Shown here piece by piece: positions 1 to 6,689 of a stretch of DNA of 14,397 bases (positions are counted from its first letter, which is position 1; each line of letters opens with the position of its first letter). Source of the DNA: SIG598 sp045605025 (GTDB taxonomy: Bacteria > Bacillota > Clostridia > Oscillospirales > Acutalibacteraceae); the NCBI GenBank assembly GCA_045605025.1, contig JAZUPE010000049.1, positions 1 to 14,397 of the forward strand, read 5' to 3'. The notes beneath the pieces are model-generated. The model was not told the DNA's origin. It saw nothing but the letters and a program-made list of their open reading frames with translations, and did not search any database. The translations under genes and the position numbers were made by a program.

Positions 1-9
1 TTAATAGAC

Positions 10-98
10 GGAGAGATGTCCGAGTGGTTTATGGAGCTGGTCTTGAAAACCAGTGATACCGAAAGGTACCGTAGGTTCGAATCCTATTCTCTCCGCCA
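10..98 (+). tRNA. tRNA-Ser (anticodon TGA)
   Basis: The sequence folds as a class II tRNA. The acceptor strands GGAGAGA (10-16) and TCTCTCC (88-94) pair fully and are followed by discriminator G and an encoded CCA (96-98). The anticodon stem CTGGT/ACCAG encloses the loop CTTGAAA, with TGA at 44-46. A long variable arm and a T loop TTCGAAT follow. The long variable arm and anticodon identify a serine tRNA reading UCN codons. A T-rich 11-base spacer separates it from the next tRNA, so the two are probably co-transcribed. Any further tRNA genes to the left would lie outside the window. Confidence 0.97.
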
Positions 99-109
99 AT
101 TTTTTATTC

Positions 110-203
110 GGAGACATACCCAAGTTGGCCGAAGGGGCGCCCCTGCTAAGGGTGTAGGTCGGGAGTTACCGGCGCGAGAGTTCAAATCTCTCTGTCTCCG
201 CCA
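110..203 (+). tRNA. tRNA-Ser (anticodon GCT)
   Basis: This is a second class II tRNA. The acceptor strands GGAGACA (110-116) and TGTCTCC (193-199) pair fully; discriminator G and encoded CCA (201-203) follow. The anticodon stem CGCCC/GGGTG encloses CTGCTAA, with GCT at 145-147, so it reads AGC and AGU. The variable arm is long and the T loop is TTCAAAT. It shares its acceptor plan with the serine tRNA just upstream, as expected for recognition by one seryl-tRNA synthetase. Confidence 0.97.
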
Positions 204-210
204 TCTAAAG

Positions 211-258
211 ACACCATTGAAATCTGAACCCCGAAATTCAGACTCAATGGTGTTTTTA
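211..258 (+). terminator. Rho-independent terminator of the tRNA-Ser pair
   Basis: ACACCATTGA (211-220) pairs perfectly with TCAATGGTGT (244-253). An inner stem TCTGAA/TTCAGA (223-228 with 237-242) extends the structure, and a T tract follows. It lies 7 bases after the second tRNA. The stretch after it, up to the end of the next gene at 450, holds no feature I can support. Confidence 0.9.
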
Positions 259-449
259 TTATAAAACTCAGTATTTATGCAGCTTTTCGAGGTCGCATTT
301 TCTTTTTGCCAGCCGGACTAAAAACAGAAAAGCGCAAATTTGCAGGTCCTAAGATTAAAAACAAACCTTTTCGAACTCAGTAGTCTATTTACTTTGTATT
401 TTCCGTAAAACTGTTCTGCTTCATATAACCGTTGCTTTAACATATACTG

Positions 450-1760
450 CTATATTTTTTTATCATCTGTCGCGGGATTGTCAATAAGCTCTCCGTGTTC
501 GGTAAAACGGGAGCCGTGGCATGGGCAATCCCAAGAGTGTTCTGCGCGGTTGTATTTTAGGGCGCAACCGAGATGTGGACATCTTGGTGAAGTGGGCGTG
601 AGAAGTCCAAAGGCAGACACAAAGGCGTTAATGGCAAGCTGTGGGCGAAGGACTGTACGCGAAGGATCAAAAACTGCGGCATATGGGTTGGTTTTGCCCT
701 GCACGAGATCGCAGAGAATGCCGGCGGCAACCATAGCGTTTGTCATTCCCCATTTGTTAAATCCGGTTGCTACAAAGACGTCGGGCGTTGACTTGGCGTA
801 CTGCCCAATATAAGGAATGTCATCCAGTGTCATGCAATCCTGCGTTGCCCACTTGCCCACGATTTCGGCGTTCTTGTAATGCTTCCTTGCAAATTCTTCA
901 AGCTCCTGCCAACAGCCGCCCGGCTTACCAGTGCGGTGTCCGCCTCCGCCAAGAAGCAGAAGATCGCCATAACTGCGAAAGGATAACCCTGTGTTTGATT
1001 CGTCCACATACATTCCGCCGAGAGTCTGTGCACCTTTCAAGGCAAGGACGTAGGAACGGTGCTGATAGAGCTTTAAGGAGTATAAGCCGTGTTTGTTGAG
1101 AATCGGGAAATGGGTGGCGATGATCAGTTTTTGGAAGCTGATCTCACCGCGATTGGTTATTGCCTTGTGGGGCATCAGTTCCACGACCTTTGTATGCTCG
1201 TAAATCGGCAGATGCTTTGCAATACCTAACAAAAACTTTAATGGATGAAACTGTGCCTGATTATTCACACGTAATGCTCCCGCAACCGTAAATGGAAGCT
1301 CACAACCATCTGAAAAAGCGGCTTTCACACCGATGCGGTTCAGCGCAGCTGCTTCTTTTTCGGTTTTCTTGCGGTCATTTATAGAATAGACATAATTGTC
1401 CTTCGTTTCATAGTCGCAATCGATATCTTGGCAGAGCCGTGCGTATTCTCGGATTGCGACTGCTTGCGCTTCGGCATACAGTCGTGCAGTGTCTTCACCA
1501 AAGCGGAGTATCATTTTGTCGTAAATGAGTCCGTGAGCAAGCGTAATTTTCGCCGTTGTGTTTTTGGTGATACCGCCGCAGATTTCCTTCGCTTCAGCCA
1601 ATACACAATCCACACCTGCATTTTTGAGCCGATAGGCGCAAAGAAGTCCGGCTATCCCGCCGCCAACAATCAAAACATCTGTAGTTTTGTTACCGTTCAA
1701 CGCGTCAAATTGTACTTGCGGAGCATCATATTCCCAAACCGATTTAATATGCACACTCAT
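450..1760 (-). CDS. FAD-dependent oxidoreductase with C-terminal Rieske [2Fe-2S] cluster (YhfW-like)
   Basis: A 436-residue protein. The N-terminus has an FAD-binding Rossmann motif GGGIAG at residues 33-38, and the body matches the DAO-type amino-acid oxidase fold seen in the B. subtilis YhfW family. The C-terminus carries a complete Rieske signature: C394-P-H396 and C412-P-C414-H415 hold the cluster ligands, and C399 and C414 fit the usual structural disulfide. The Rieske part is short, because the beta strands that normally precede the first ligand loop are almost absent, so the protein is about 70 residues shorter than YhfW (about 509 by memory). No signal peptide is visible, so it is probably cytosolic. 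Substrate unknown. The ATG at 1760 has no good Shine-Dalgarno of its own; its TGA-overlapping upstream frame (1757-1828) has one, which suggests translational coupling. Confidence 0.88.
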   Translation of the reverse strand: MSVHIKSVWEYDAPQVQFDALNGNKTTDVLIVGGGIAGLLCAYRLKNAGVDCVLAEAKEICGGITKNTTAKITLAHGLIYDKMILRFGEDTARLYAEAQAVAIREYARLCQDIDCDYETKDNYVYSINDRKKTEKEAAALNRIGVKAAFSDGCELPFTVAGALRVNNQAQFHPLKFLLGIAKHLPIYEHTKVVELMPHKAITNRGEISFQKLIIATHFPILNKHGLYSLKLYQHRSYVLALKGAQTLGGMYVDESNTGLSFRSYGDLLLLGGGGHRTGKPGGCWQELEEFARKHYKNAEIVGKWATQDCMTLDDIPYIGQYAKSTPDVFVATGFNKWGMTNAMVAAGILCDLVQGKTNPYAAVFDPSRTVLRPQLAINAFVSAFGLLTPTSPRCPHLGCALKYNRAEHSWDCPCHGSRFTEHGELIDNPATDDKKI

Positions 1761-1828
1761 TGTTTACCACTTATAAGAGAATTAACGCATCGGCGCATCT
1801 CCTCTTTGCTTTTAACCGATTTTATCAT
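1757..1828 (-). CDS. Small ORF (23 aa) coupled to the Rieske oxidoreductase
   Basis: A 23-codon frame starts with ATG at 1828 and stops with TGA at 1757-1759. The stop overlaps the start codon of the oxidoreductase in the arrangement ATGA. It has an excellent ribosome binding site, GGAGGG (1836-1841), 7 bases before its ATG, whereas the oxidoreductase has only a weak GTGG. The peptide begins MIKSVKSKEE and ends NSLISGKQ; it is basic and has no membrane segment. I do not recognise it. It could be a small protein, a leader that delivers ribosomes to the downstream start, or the relic of a longer gene. Confidence 0.5.
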   Translation of the reverse strand: MIKSVKSKEEMRRCVNSLISGKQ

Positions 1829-1869
1829 CTTTTTACCCTCCGATCATCTGTGATATATATAATTCGTAA

Positions 1870-1906
1870 TTTACAAGCCATATATACATGTCTATACCCT
1901 GTATAG
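1870..1906 (+). promoter_or_regulatory. Promoter of the YyaL-type gene with an overlapping palindrome
   Basis: TTTACA (1870-1875) and TATACC (1893-1898) are 17 bases apart and lie about 45 bases upstream of the start codon at 1950. The -10 box lies inside the inverted repeat CTATAC-CCT-GTATAG (1892-1906). A palindrome over a -10 box is the usual place for a repressor. The region separates two divergent genes, so one regulator could control both, but no convincing minus-strand promoter was found. Confidence 0.45.
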
Positions 1907-1949
1907 GTCGCTTTTGAGATGCAAATAATAAAAAAACGGAGGTGAAACA

Positions 1950-3890
1950 ATGAGCAACCGATTAGCAGGTGAAACAAGTCCGTATTTGCTTCAGCACAAG
2001 GATAATCCTGTGGATTGGTATCCCTGGGGAGACGAGGCGTTTGAACGCGCGAAAACGGAGGATAAACCGATTTTTTTAAGCATTGGATACAGTGCGTGTC
2101 ATTGGTGTCACGTACTTGCCCACGAGAGCTTTGAGGATGAAGAAATAGCGGAGCTGCTAAATCAACATTTTATATCCATCAAAGTAGATAAAGAGGAACG
2201 TCCCGACATTGACAGCGTCTATATGGCGGTCTGTCAAGCCTTCACAGGAAGCGGAGGCTGGCCGATAAGTATATTTATGACCGCGGATCAGAAGCCGTTT
2301 TTTGCCGGAACGTACTTTCCTAAAACTGCGCGAGACGGCATGATCGGTATTCGGGAGCTTCTGCTCGCCATTCACGAAAAATGGATATCGGACCGCGATA
2401 TGTTATTGCGGGACGCAGAGAAAATTATTAGGCATCTGAACAGTGCTGAGTCCATGCCAGACAACGCGGATACGGATGTGGTGCGCTTGGCTGTTCGGCA
2501 ATACGAGAGCATCTATGACGAAAAGCACGGTGGCTTCGGACGCGCGCCAAAATTTCCCACACCGCATAATCTATTGTTCTTATTAGAATATTACAAGTGT
2601 TATAGAACCGAAATGTGTTTGAATATGGCGGAACATACGCTGATGCAGATGTACCGCGGCGGAATGTTCGACCACATCGGATTTGGTTTCTGTCGTTATT
2701 CCACCGATGCAAAATTCCTTGTTCCTCATTTTGAAAAAATGCTGTATGACAACGCGCTCCTAATCCTTGCATATTGCAAGGCGTATACGGTAACAAAAAA
2801 AGCGTTATATCTTGAAATTGCAGAAAAGACGGCAAGCTATATTCTTAATGAAATGACCTCGGACGAGGGCGGATTTTACAGCTCGCAGGATGCTGACAGC
2901 GAGGGGGAGGAAGGAAAATATTATCTCTTTACGCCTGCCGAGATCACGAATCTTCTTGGTTCGGAGGATGGAGTGCGCTTAATGAGTCATTATGATATAA
3001 CGGATACAGGCAATTTTGAAAGAAAAAATATCCCCAATCTGCTCAAAAGCGATCCTTACGATAAAAGATTTGAACATTTTTTGCCTATACTTGAGGACTA
3101 CCGTAAAAAGCGATATTCTCTCCATCGTGATGAGAAAATTTTAACCTCGTGGAACAGCCTGATGATCTGTGCTATGTGTGAGCTGTATCTTGTTAGCGGG
3201 AAGGAAGCCTATCTTGCAGCCGCCGGGGATGCAGACCGCTTTATACAGAAAAATCTATGTGACGGTGACACACTCTACGTAAGCTTTCATATGAAAAAAC
3301 GGGGCGTAAAAGGCTTTCTCGATGATTATTCTGCTTATATTTTCGCGCAGCTGTCACTGTACCGCGCGACGCTGGAAAGGGAATATTTGAATAGGGCAAA
3401 AGTCTTATGCGATAAGGTTATGTCGGATTTCGGTGACAATACCGGCGGGTTCTTTTTGTACAGCAAAGATCACGAAGAGTTAATACTTCGCCCGAAAGAA
3501 ACGTACGACGGCGCGATTCCAAGCGGAAATTCATTTATGGCGTATAATCTTGTGCGACTATCCCTTCTTATCGATGATGAAAGATACAAAAAAGCGGCAG
3601 AGTGGCAGCTTGACTTTCTCTCGAAAGGCGCTGCACAGTATCCCACGAATTATGCTATGTTTTTGTGGTCGCTTTTGGCACACAAAATGCCACCAATGAA
3701 AATAACGATCGTTTCCGATAAACAGACAGATAAAAGCAGCATGCCCCTTGCATTTCCGTCCGACGCAATTGTCGTTCTTTTAGATGCTCCAACAAAGGAA
3801 TACCCTATCAAAAACGGCAAGACCACCTATTATGTGTGCCAAGGTCACAGTTGTTTTCCGCCGAGCAATGACTTGAAGGAATGGTTTTGA
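1950..3890 (+). CDS. Thioredoxin-domain protein of the YyaL / SSP411 (DUF255) family
   Basis: A 646-residue protein of full family length. The N-terminal DUF255 thioredoxin-like domain opens with the family signature around NPVDWYPW (residues 19-26), followed by the redox-type motif C50-H-W-C53-H and the segment KVDKEERPDID. The remaining 450 residues match the alpha/alpha-barrel part, which resembles N-acylglucosamine 2-epimerases. The family is conserved from bacteria to man (spermatogenesis-associated protein 20), but its reaction is not established. The start is fixed by GGAGGTG (1938-1944), 5 bases before the ATG. It is divergent from the Rieske oxidoreductase; both carry redox-type motifs, and a link between them is only inference. 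There is no signal peptide, so it should be cytosolic. Confidence 0.93.
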   Translation: MSNRLAGETSPYLLQHKDNPVDWYPWGDEAFERAKTEDKPIFLSIGYSACHWCHVLAHESFEDEEIAELLNQHFISIKVDKEERPDIDSVYMAVCQAFTGSGGWPISIFMTADQKPFFAGTYFPKTARDGMIGIRELLLAIHEKWISDRDMLLRDAEKIIRHLNSAESMPDNADTDVVRLAVRQYESIYDEKHGGFGRAPKFPTPHNLLFLLEYYKCYRTEMCLNMAEHTLMQMYRGGMFDHIGFGFCRYSTDAKFLVPHFEKMLYDNALLILAYCKAYTVTKKALYLEIAEKTASYILNEMTSDEGGFYSSQDADSEGEEGKYYLFTPAEITNLLGSEDGVRLMSHYDITDTGNFERKNIPNLLKSDPYDKRFEHFLPILEDYRKKRYSLHRDEKILTSWNSLMICAMCELYLVSGKEAYLAAAGDADRFIQKNLCDGDTLYVSFHMKKRGVKGFLDDYSAYIFAQLSLYRATLEREYLNRAKVLCDKVMSDFGDNTGGFFLYSKDHEELILRPKETYDGAIPSGNSFMAYNLVRLSLLIDDERYKKAAEWQLDFLSKGAAQYPTNYAMFLWSLLAHKMPPMKITIVSDKQTDKSSMPLAFPSDAIVVLLDAPTKEYPIKNGKTTYYVCQGHSCFPPSNDLKEWF

Positions 3891-3935
3891 AGATGCGAAC
3901 ACCGCTCTGCTGTAAGACAAATAGGCTGCTAAAGT

Positions 3936-4086
3936 TTGCGCAAATTCGAACCCAATCACAAAAATCGCAAAATATCTTTTTCAATGAAGTGTTCCCTTCA
4001 TACTGCAAAGCGTAGTGCATCATATCGACGAAGGCGATGCATCATTTTTGCGAGAGTTCGAATTCATACGCAAAAATATCTTTTTT
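3936..4086. repeat. Degenerate AT-rich direct repeats with small palindromes
   Basis: Two related segments start at 3936 and 4046. Each has TTTGCG, then TTCGAA, then a run matching CGCAAAATATCTTTTT (3965-3980 and 4069-4086, the second with extra A and T). Between them lie the stem ATGAAG/CTTCAT (3984-3989 with 3996-4001) and two copies of TGCATCAT, one of them within the palindrome GATGCATC. No reading frame here looks like a protein. The layout suggests an intergenic repeat element leading into the 200-base array; its origin is unknown. Confidence 0.5.
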
Positions 4087-4101
4087 GTAGCCCATAGACA
4101 A

Positions 4102-4139
4102 AACCCGCTTCCCGTCGTCAGACGGGGAGCGGGTTTTTT
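4102..4139 (+). terminator. Terminator-type hairpin 1 of the array
   Basis: A 15-pair stem (4102-4116 with 4121-4135, one G-T pair) closes on the loop GTCA, and a run of T follows. It would also end transcripts that read on from the YyaL-type gene about 210 bases upstream. Confidence 0.85.
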
Positions 4140-4304
4140 GTTGGAGCGGCAGGTTGAAGAAGTCGTGCGAAAATCACCGCACAGAGCGGTGACAGCAAAA
4201 GCGCACAAGGATACTACCGGTGATTTTCACGGTGAGGCAGAGGCGTTAAAACGCCGGAGCCGAACCAGAGTGAGATTCGAGTCTCGCCACTCCGACCATA
4301 AAAT

Positions 4305-4340
4305 CCATTCTCTGTCGTTAGACAGGGGATGGTTTTTTTT
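4305..4340 (+). terminator. Terminator-type hairpin 2 of the array
   Basis: CCATTCTCTGTC (4305-4316) pairs with GACAGGGGATGG (4321-4332) through a few G-T pairs. The loop is GTTA and eight T follow. It begins 7 bases after the first tRNA-like CCA, and its loop is exactly 200 bases from that of hairpin 1. Confidence 0.85.
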
Positions 4341-4504
4341 GTTGATGCGGCAAGTTGAAGGACTCGCGCGAAAATCACCGCACAGAGCAGGAACAGCAAC
4401 ACCTCAAAGATCATTACCGGTGATTTTCACGGTGAGCCACAGGCGACATAAAGTCGCCGGCGAACCTTGCGAGCATTCGAGTCTCGCCACTCCGACCAGA
4501 AATC

Positions 4505-4537
4505 CGTTTTCGACCTTCAGGTCGGGGACGTTTTTTT
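4505..4537 (+). terminator. Terminator-type hairpin 3 of the array
   Basis: CGTTTTCGACC (4505-4515) pairs with GGTCGGGGACG (4520-4530). The loop is TTCA and seven T follow. The stem sequence differs from hairpins 1 and 2 while pairing is kept. The repeat fades out just after it. Confidence 0.85.
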
Positions 4538-4582
4538 GCTGGCGCGACAACTCCGTTACGAACCGGCCAGCCAATTTGATTG

Positions 4583-4611
4583 TTGAGTGATGAAGAAATA
4601 GATAGTATAAT
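4583..4611 (+). promoter_or_regulatory. Promoter of the helix-hairpin-helix-like gene
   Basis: TTGAGT (4583-4588) and a perfect TATAAT (4606-4611) are separated by 17 bases. They lie 45 bases after the last array terminator, so the downstream gene is insulated from the array and has a leader of about 90 bases. Confidence 0.75.
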
Positions 4612-4706
4612 GAGGGCGATTCAACGTCCGTAAACCCGAAGTTGCAGACGATAATTTTTTAGTGTTCGTAAATAATCTGACCGCCGGATTATATAGGAGT
4701 GTTTTG

Positions 4707-5240
4707 ATGAATCCAGATTACAGGGTCGAAGCTATTATTATTCTTTTGAATGAAGAATGCATTTTGCAAAGATTTTTCTCGTTGGTTCCATATAAAAATG
4801 AAATAGTGAAGAATCTGAAGATGACAGGGTGCTGTACAAAATCGGATTGTATGAAACTTTCTGATGATTCATTACTGGGCATTGGTTTGGCAGATATTGA
4901 AATGGTGAATCTTTTCCGGAGTTTTTTGACGTTATATGACATTAAACCTGCAAAGCTGAAAGAGATTGATTCTGTTTGTCAGACTTCAGAGGAAATAAAC
5001 GCATTTCGGGAATTGTATCACTTGCCCGGTGTAAAAAGCACAAGAGCAATGCTTTACTACAGAGCAGGTTTTCGTTCGCTGAACAAGGTTGCGCATGCTT
5101 CTGTCCAAGAGATTGCGGCTAAAACAGAATGTGTGATTAGAACTGAAAAACTGAATCTGAAAGTACCGTTGACGAAGGAAATCCGAACGCACATTGCTGT
5201 TGCGAGAGCGTTTACTGATTCTTTCGACGCAGAAGAGTAG
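4707..5240 (+). CDS. Helix-hairpin-helix-like (DUF4332-type) small protein
   Basis: A 177-residue protein with no assigned function. Residues 103-140 (LYHLPGVKSTRAMLYYRAGF, then SLNKVAHASVQEI) look like the helix-hairpin-helix pair of DUF4332-type proteins, where a short helix, a PGV hairpin and a second helix can contact DNA or another protein. The N-terminal half has cysteines at 42, 43 and 48 but no clear motif. I chose the ATG at 4707 because AGGAG (4696-4700) lies 6 bases before it; an in-frame ATG 45 bases upstream has no such site. The gene has its own promoter and appears monocistronic. Codon use is AT-richer than that of the genes to its right. The family assignment is tentative. Confidence 0.7.
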   Translation: MNPDYRVEAIIILLNEECILQRFFSLVPYKNEIVKNLKMTGCCTKSDCMKLSDDSLLGIGLADIEMVNLFRSFLTLYDIKPAKLKEIDSVCQTSEEINAFRELYHLPGVKSTRAMLYYRAGFRSLNKVAHASVQEIAAKTECVIRTEKLNLKVPLTKEIRTHIAVARAFTDSFDAEE

Positions 5241-5500
5241 AAAAAAGCAGATTAGTTGATCGACAACAGGTTACCTTGTGCTTCCAATTTGATTTTCTTT
5301 GAAATCAGCATAATTATTTTCCTTCATTTGTAAATGCCGCATCGGCTGCGACTTCGTATTATTTCATTTCTCATTCGTAATAGAAAAGTGCGCTGATGTG
5401 TGCTATACTCAATCTGATAATAGGTCGGCAGATCTTCTTGCGCCGGTTTGCGCAGTAATCTGCACGTCAGAGATTATCTGGTTTTACGGGAGAGCAGAAT

Positions 5501-6604
5501 ATGAATTATCTTCAGAAACCGCAATATCACTATCGACCGGAAAAAGGATGGATCAACGATCCAAACGGTCTGGTCTGGTTCAAGGGCTGGTATCATGTAT
5601 TCTACCAGCATGCGCCCGATTCAGAAACTCCGTGGTCGCAGCCGATGCACTGGGGGCACGCCCGCACAAAAGATTTTCTCCGTTGGGAGGAGCTGCCGGT
5701 CGCATTGTATCCTGACAGAGAATACGATTGCGGCGGATGCTGGTCAGGTACGGCAATAGTAAAGGACGACGTGCTGTATCTGTTTTATGCGTCGGTGCGT
5801 CCGGCAGAAGATTCCGAAAGGAAGATCCAGACTGTCAGCGTGGCGTATTCGGTTGACGGACTGCACTTTGAAAAATACGCCGGCAATCCGGTGATCGAGG
5901 CCTACCCTGCGGACGGTGGTCCGGATTTCAGAGATCCGGCGGTGTGCTGCGTGAACGGGGAATACTACTGCGTCATGGCAACGGGAAATCACGAAACCAG
6001 AACCGCGCGGCTGCTTCTTTACCGCAGCAGCGATCTGTTCGCGTGGGAGTACTCAGGAATAATGAGTCAGTGGGAGAACGGACTGTTTACTGAGTGTCCC
6101 TCGTTTGTGACGGCAGGAGATCAGTTTCTGCTGGCAGCTTCGGTCTGCCCGCTGGAAAGCGAGCATTACTTCTCCGTTATGTACGGAAACTTCAGCGACG
6201 GAGTGTTTGCTCCAGCGTATACCGGACAGATGGACAAAGGTCCCGATCAGTACGCAGGACAGGTGTTTCAGGATCATAAAGGAAGAAACCTGCTGATTAC
6301 ATGGATCCCCGGCTGGAAATACGCCGGTTTTGCGGCAAAGGATATCGGATGTATGTCGGTTCCACGGGAAATTACTCTGCATGATGGAAAAGTTCTCGCC
6401 TATCCGGTGGAAGAAGTGCAGCATCTGCTTAGGGACGATGATCCGTGTGTGGTTCGCACCGGCGATGGGTTCATTATAGAGCGTGCCGGACGCGATCCGG
6501 TTGTACATTGCGGAGAGGTCAGGGACCTGCAAATCCTCCGGGACAACTGCGTGGCGGAAGTGTTTGTGAACAAAGGCGAGCAGGTGTATACCGTACTGCT
6601 GTAA
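5501..6604 (+). CDS. Glycoside hydrolase family 32 (sucrose/fructan hydrolase), short form
   Basis: A 367-residue cytosolic-type enzyme without a signal peptide. The five-bladed propeller motifs of GH32 are all present: WINDPNG with the nucleophile D20, WSGT (81-84), FRDP with D145 as transition-state stabiliser, and ECP with the acid/base E198. The family cleaves beta-fructosides such as sucrose, sucrose-6-phosphate or inulin-type fructans; which one applies cannot be read here. Most relatives have about 450 to 500 residues. After VPREITL (288-294) only about 75 residues remain, so the C-terminal beta-sandwich is strongly reduced, although its last strand (AEVFVNKGEQVYT) is recognisable. The start has GGGAGAG upstream (5489-5495). 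A weak -10 (TATACT, 5404-5409) is visible, and no sugar transporter or regulator is adjacent. Confidence 0.9.
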   Translation: MNYLQKPQYHYRPEKGWINDPNGLVWFKGWYHVFYQHAPDSETPWSQPMHWGHARTKDFLRWEELPVALYPDREYDCGGCWSGTAIVKDDVLYLFYASVRPAEDSERKIQTVSVAYSVDGLHFEKYAGNPVIEAYPADGGPDFRDPAVCCVNGEYYCVMATGNHETRTARLLLYRSSDLFAWEYSGIMSQWENGLFTECPSFVTAGDQFLLAASVCPLESEHYFSVMYGNFSDGVFAPAYTGQMDKGPDQYAGQVFQDHKGRNLLITWIPGWKYAGFAAKDIGCMSVPREITLHDGKVLAYPVEEVQHLLRDDDPCVVRTGDGFIIERAGRDPVVHCGEVRDLQILRDNCVAEVFVNKGEQVYTVLL

Positions 6605-6628
6605 AGATGCAGGAGCAGAGAATAAATT

Positions 6629-6678
6629 GCCCTCGGAACGCTCAGCACCGCGCTGTCCGTCCCGAGGGCTGTTTTTTT
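6629..6678 (+). terminator. Rho-independent terminator of the GH32 gene
   Basis: GCCCTCGG (6629-6636) pairs with CCGAGGGC (6662-6669). An inner CAGC/GCTG pairing extends it, and TGTTTTTTT follows. It stops plus-strand transcription just before the convergent Nif3 gene. Confidence 0.88.
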
Positions 6679-6689
6679 GTGCAAGTGTA

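Larger units (their letters stand above)
4102..4537 (+). repeat. Tandem 200-base array with tRNA-like 3' ends and terminator hairpins
   Basis: Two full units (about 4102-4301 and 4302-4500) are followed by a third terminator hairpin (4501-4537). Features recur at an offset of 199 to 201 bases. In each unit AAAATCACCG (4170-4179; 4371-4380) can pair with CGGTGATTTT (4218-4227; 4418-4427). A short stem follows, GGCGTT/AACGCC in unit one and GGCGAC/GTCGCC in unit two, so both strands changed together. A 24-base stretch at 4275-4298 is identical at 4475-4498; it contains TTCGAGT, like a T loop, flanked by a 5-pair stem, and ends in ACTCCGACCA, like a tRNA acceptor end with CCA. A terminator hairpin follows within a few bases. 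The first unit also has a rough partner for the acceptor strand at 4143-4150, but no D or anticodon arm is recognisable. Confidence 0.75.

Noticed and set aside
16..264. An 82-codon open frame at the left end
   Set aside because: It runs through both serine tRNA genes and their terminator.
4143..4298. A tRNA gene in the array
   Set aside because: Only the T arm, acceptor end and CCA are tRNA-like; the D and anticodon arms are missing, the unit is far too long, and the acceptor partner in unit two does not pair.
4102..4537. CRISPR array
   Set aside because: There are only two to three units of 200 bases with similarity along the whole unit; no short repeat-spacer alternation and no cas genes.
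4015..4590. A 191-codon plus-strand open frame across the repeat island
   Set aside because: It runs through three terminator hairpins and two tRNA-like repeats; its repeated peptide segments only mirror the DNA repeats, and it has no ribosome binding site.
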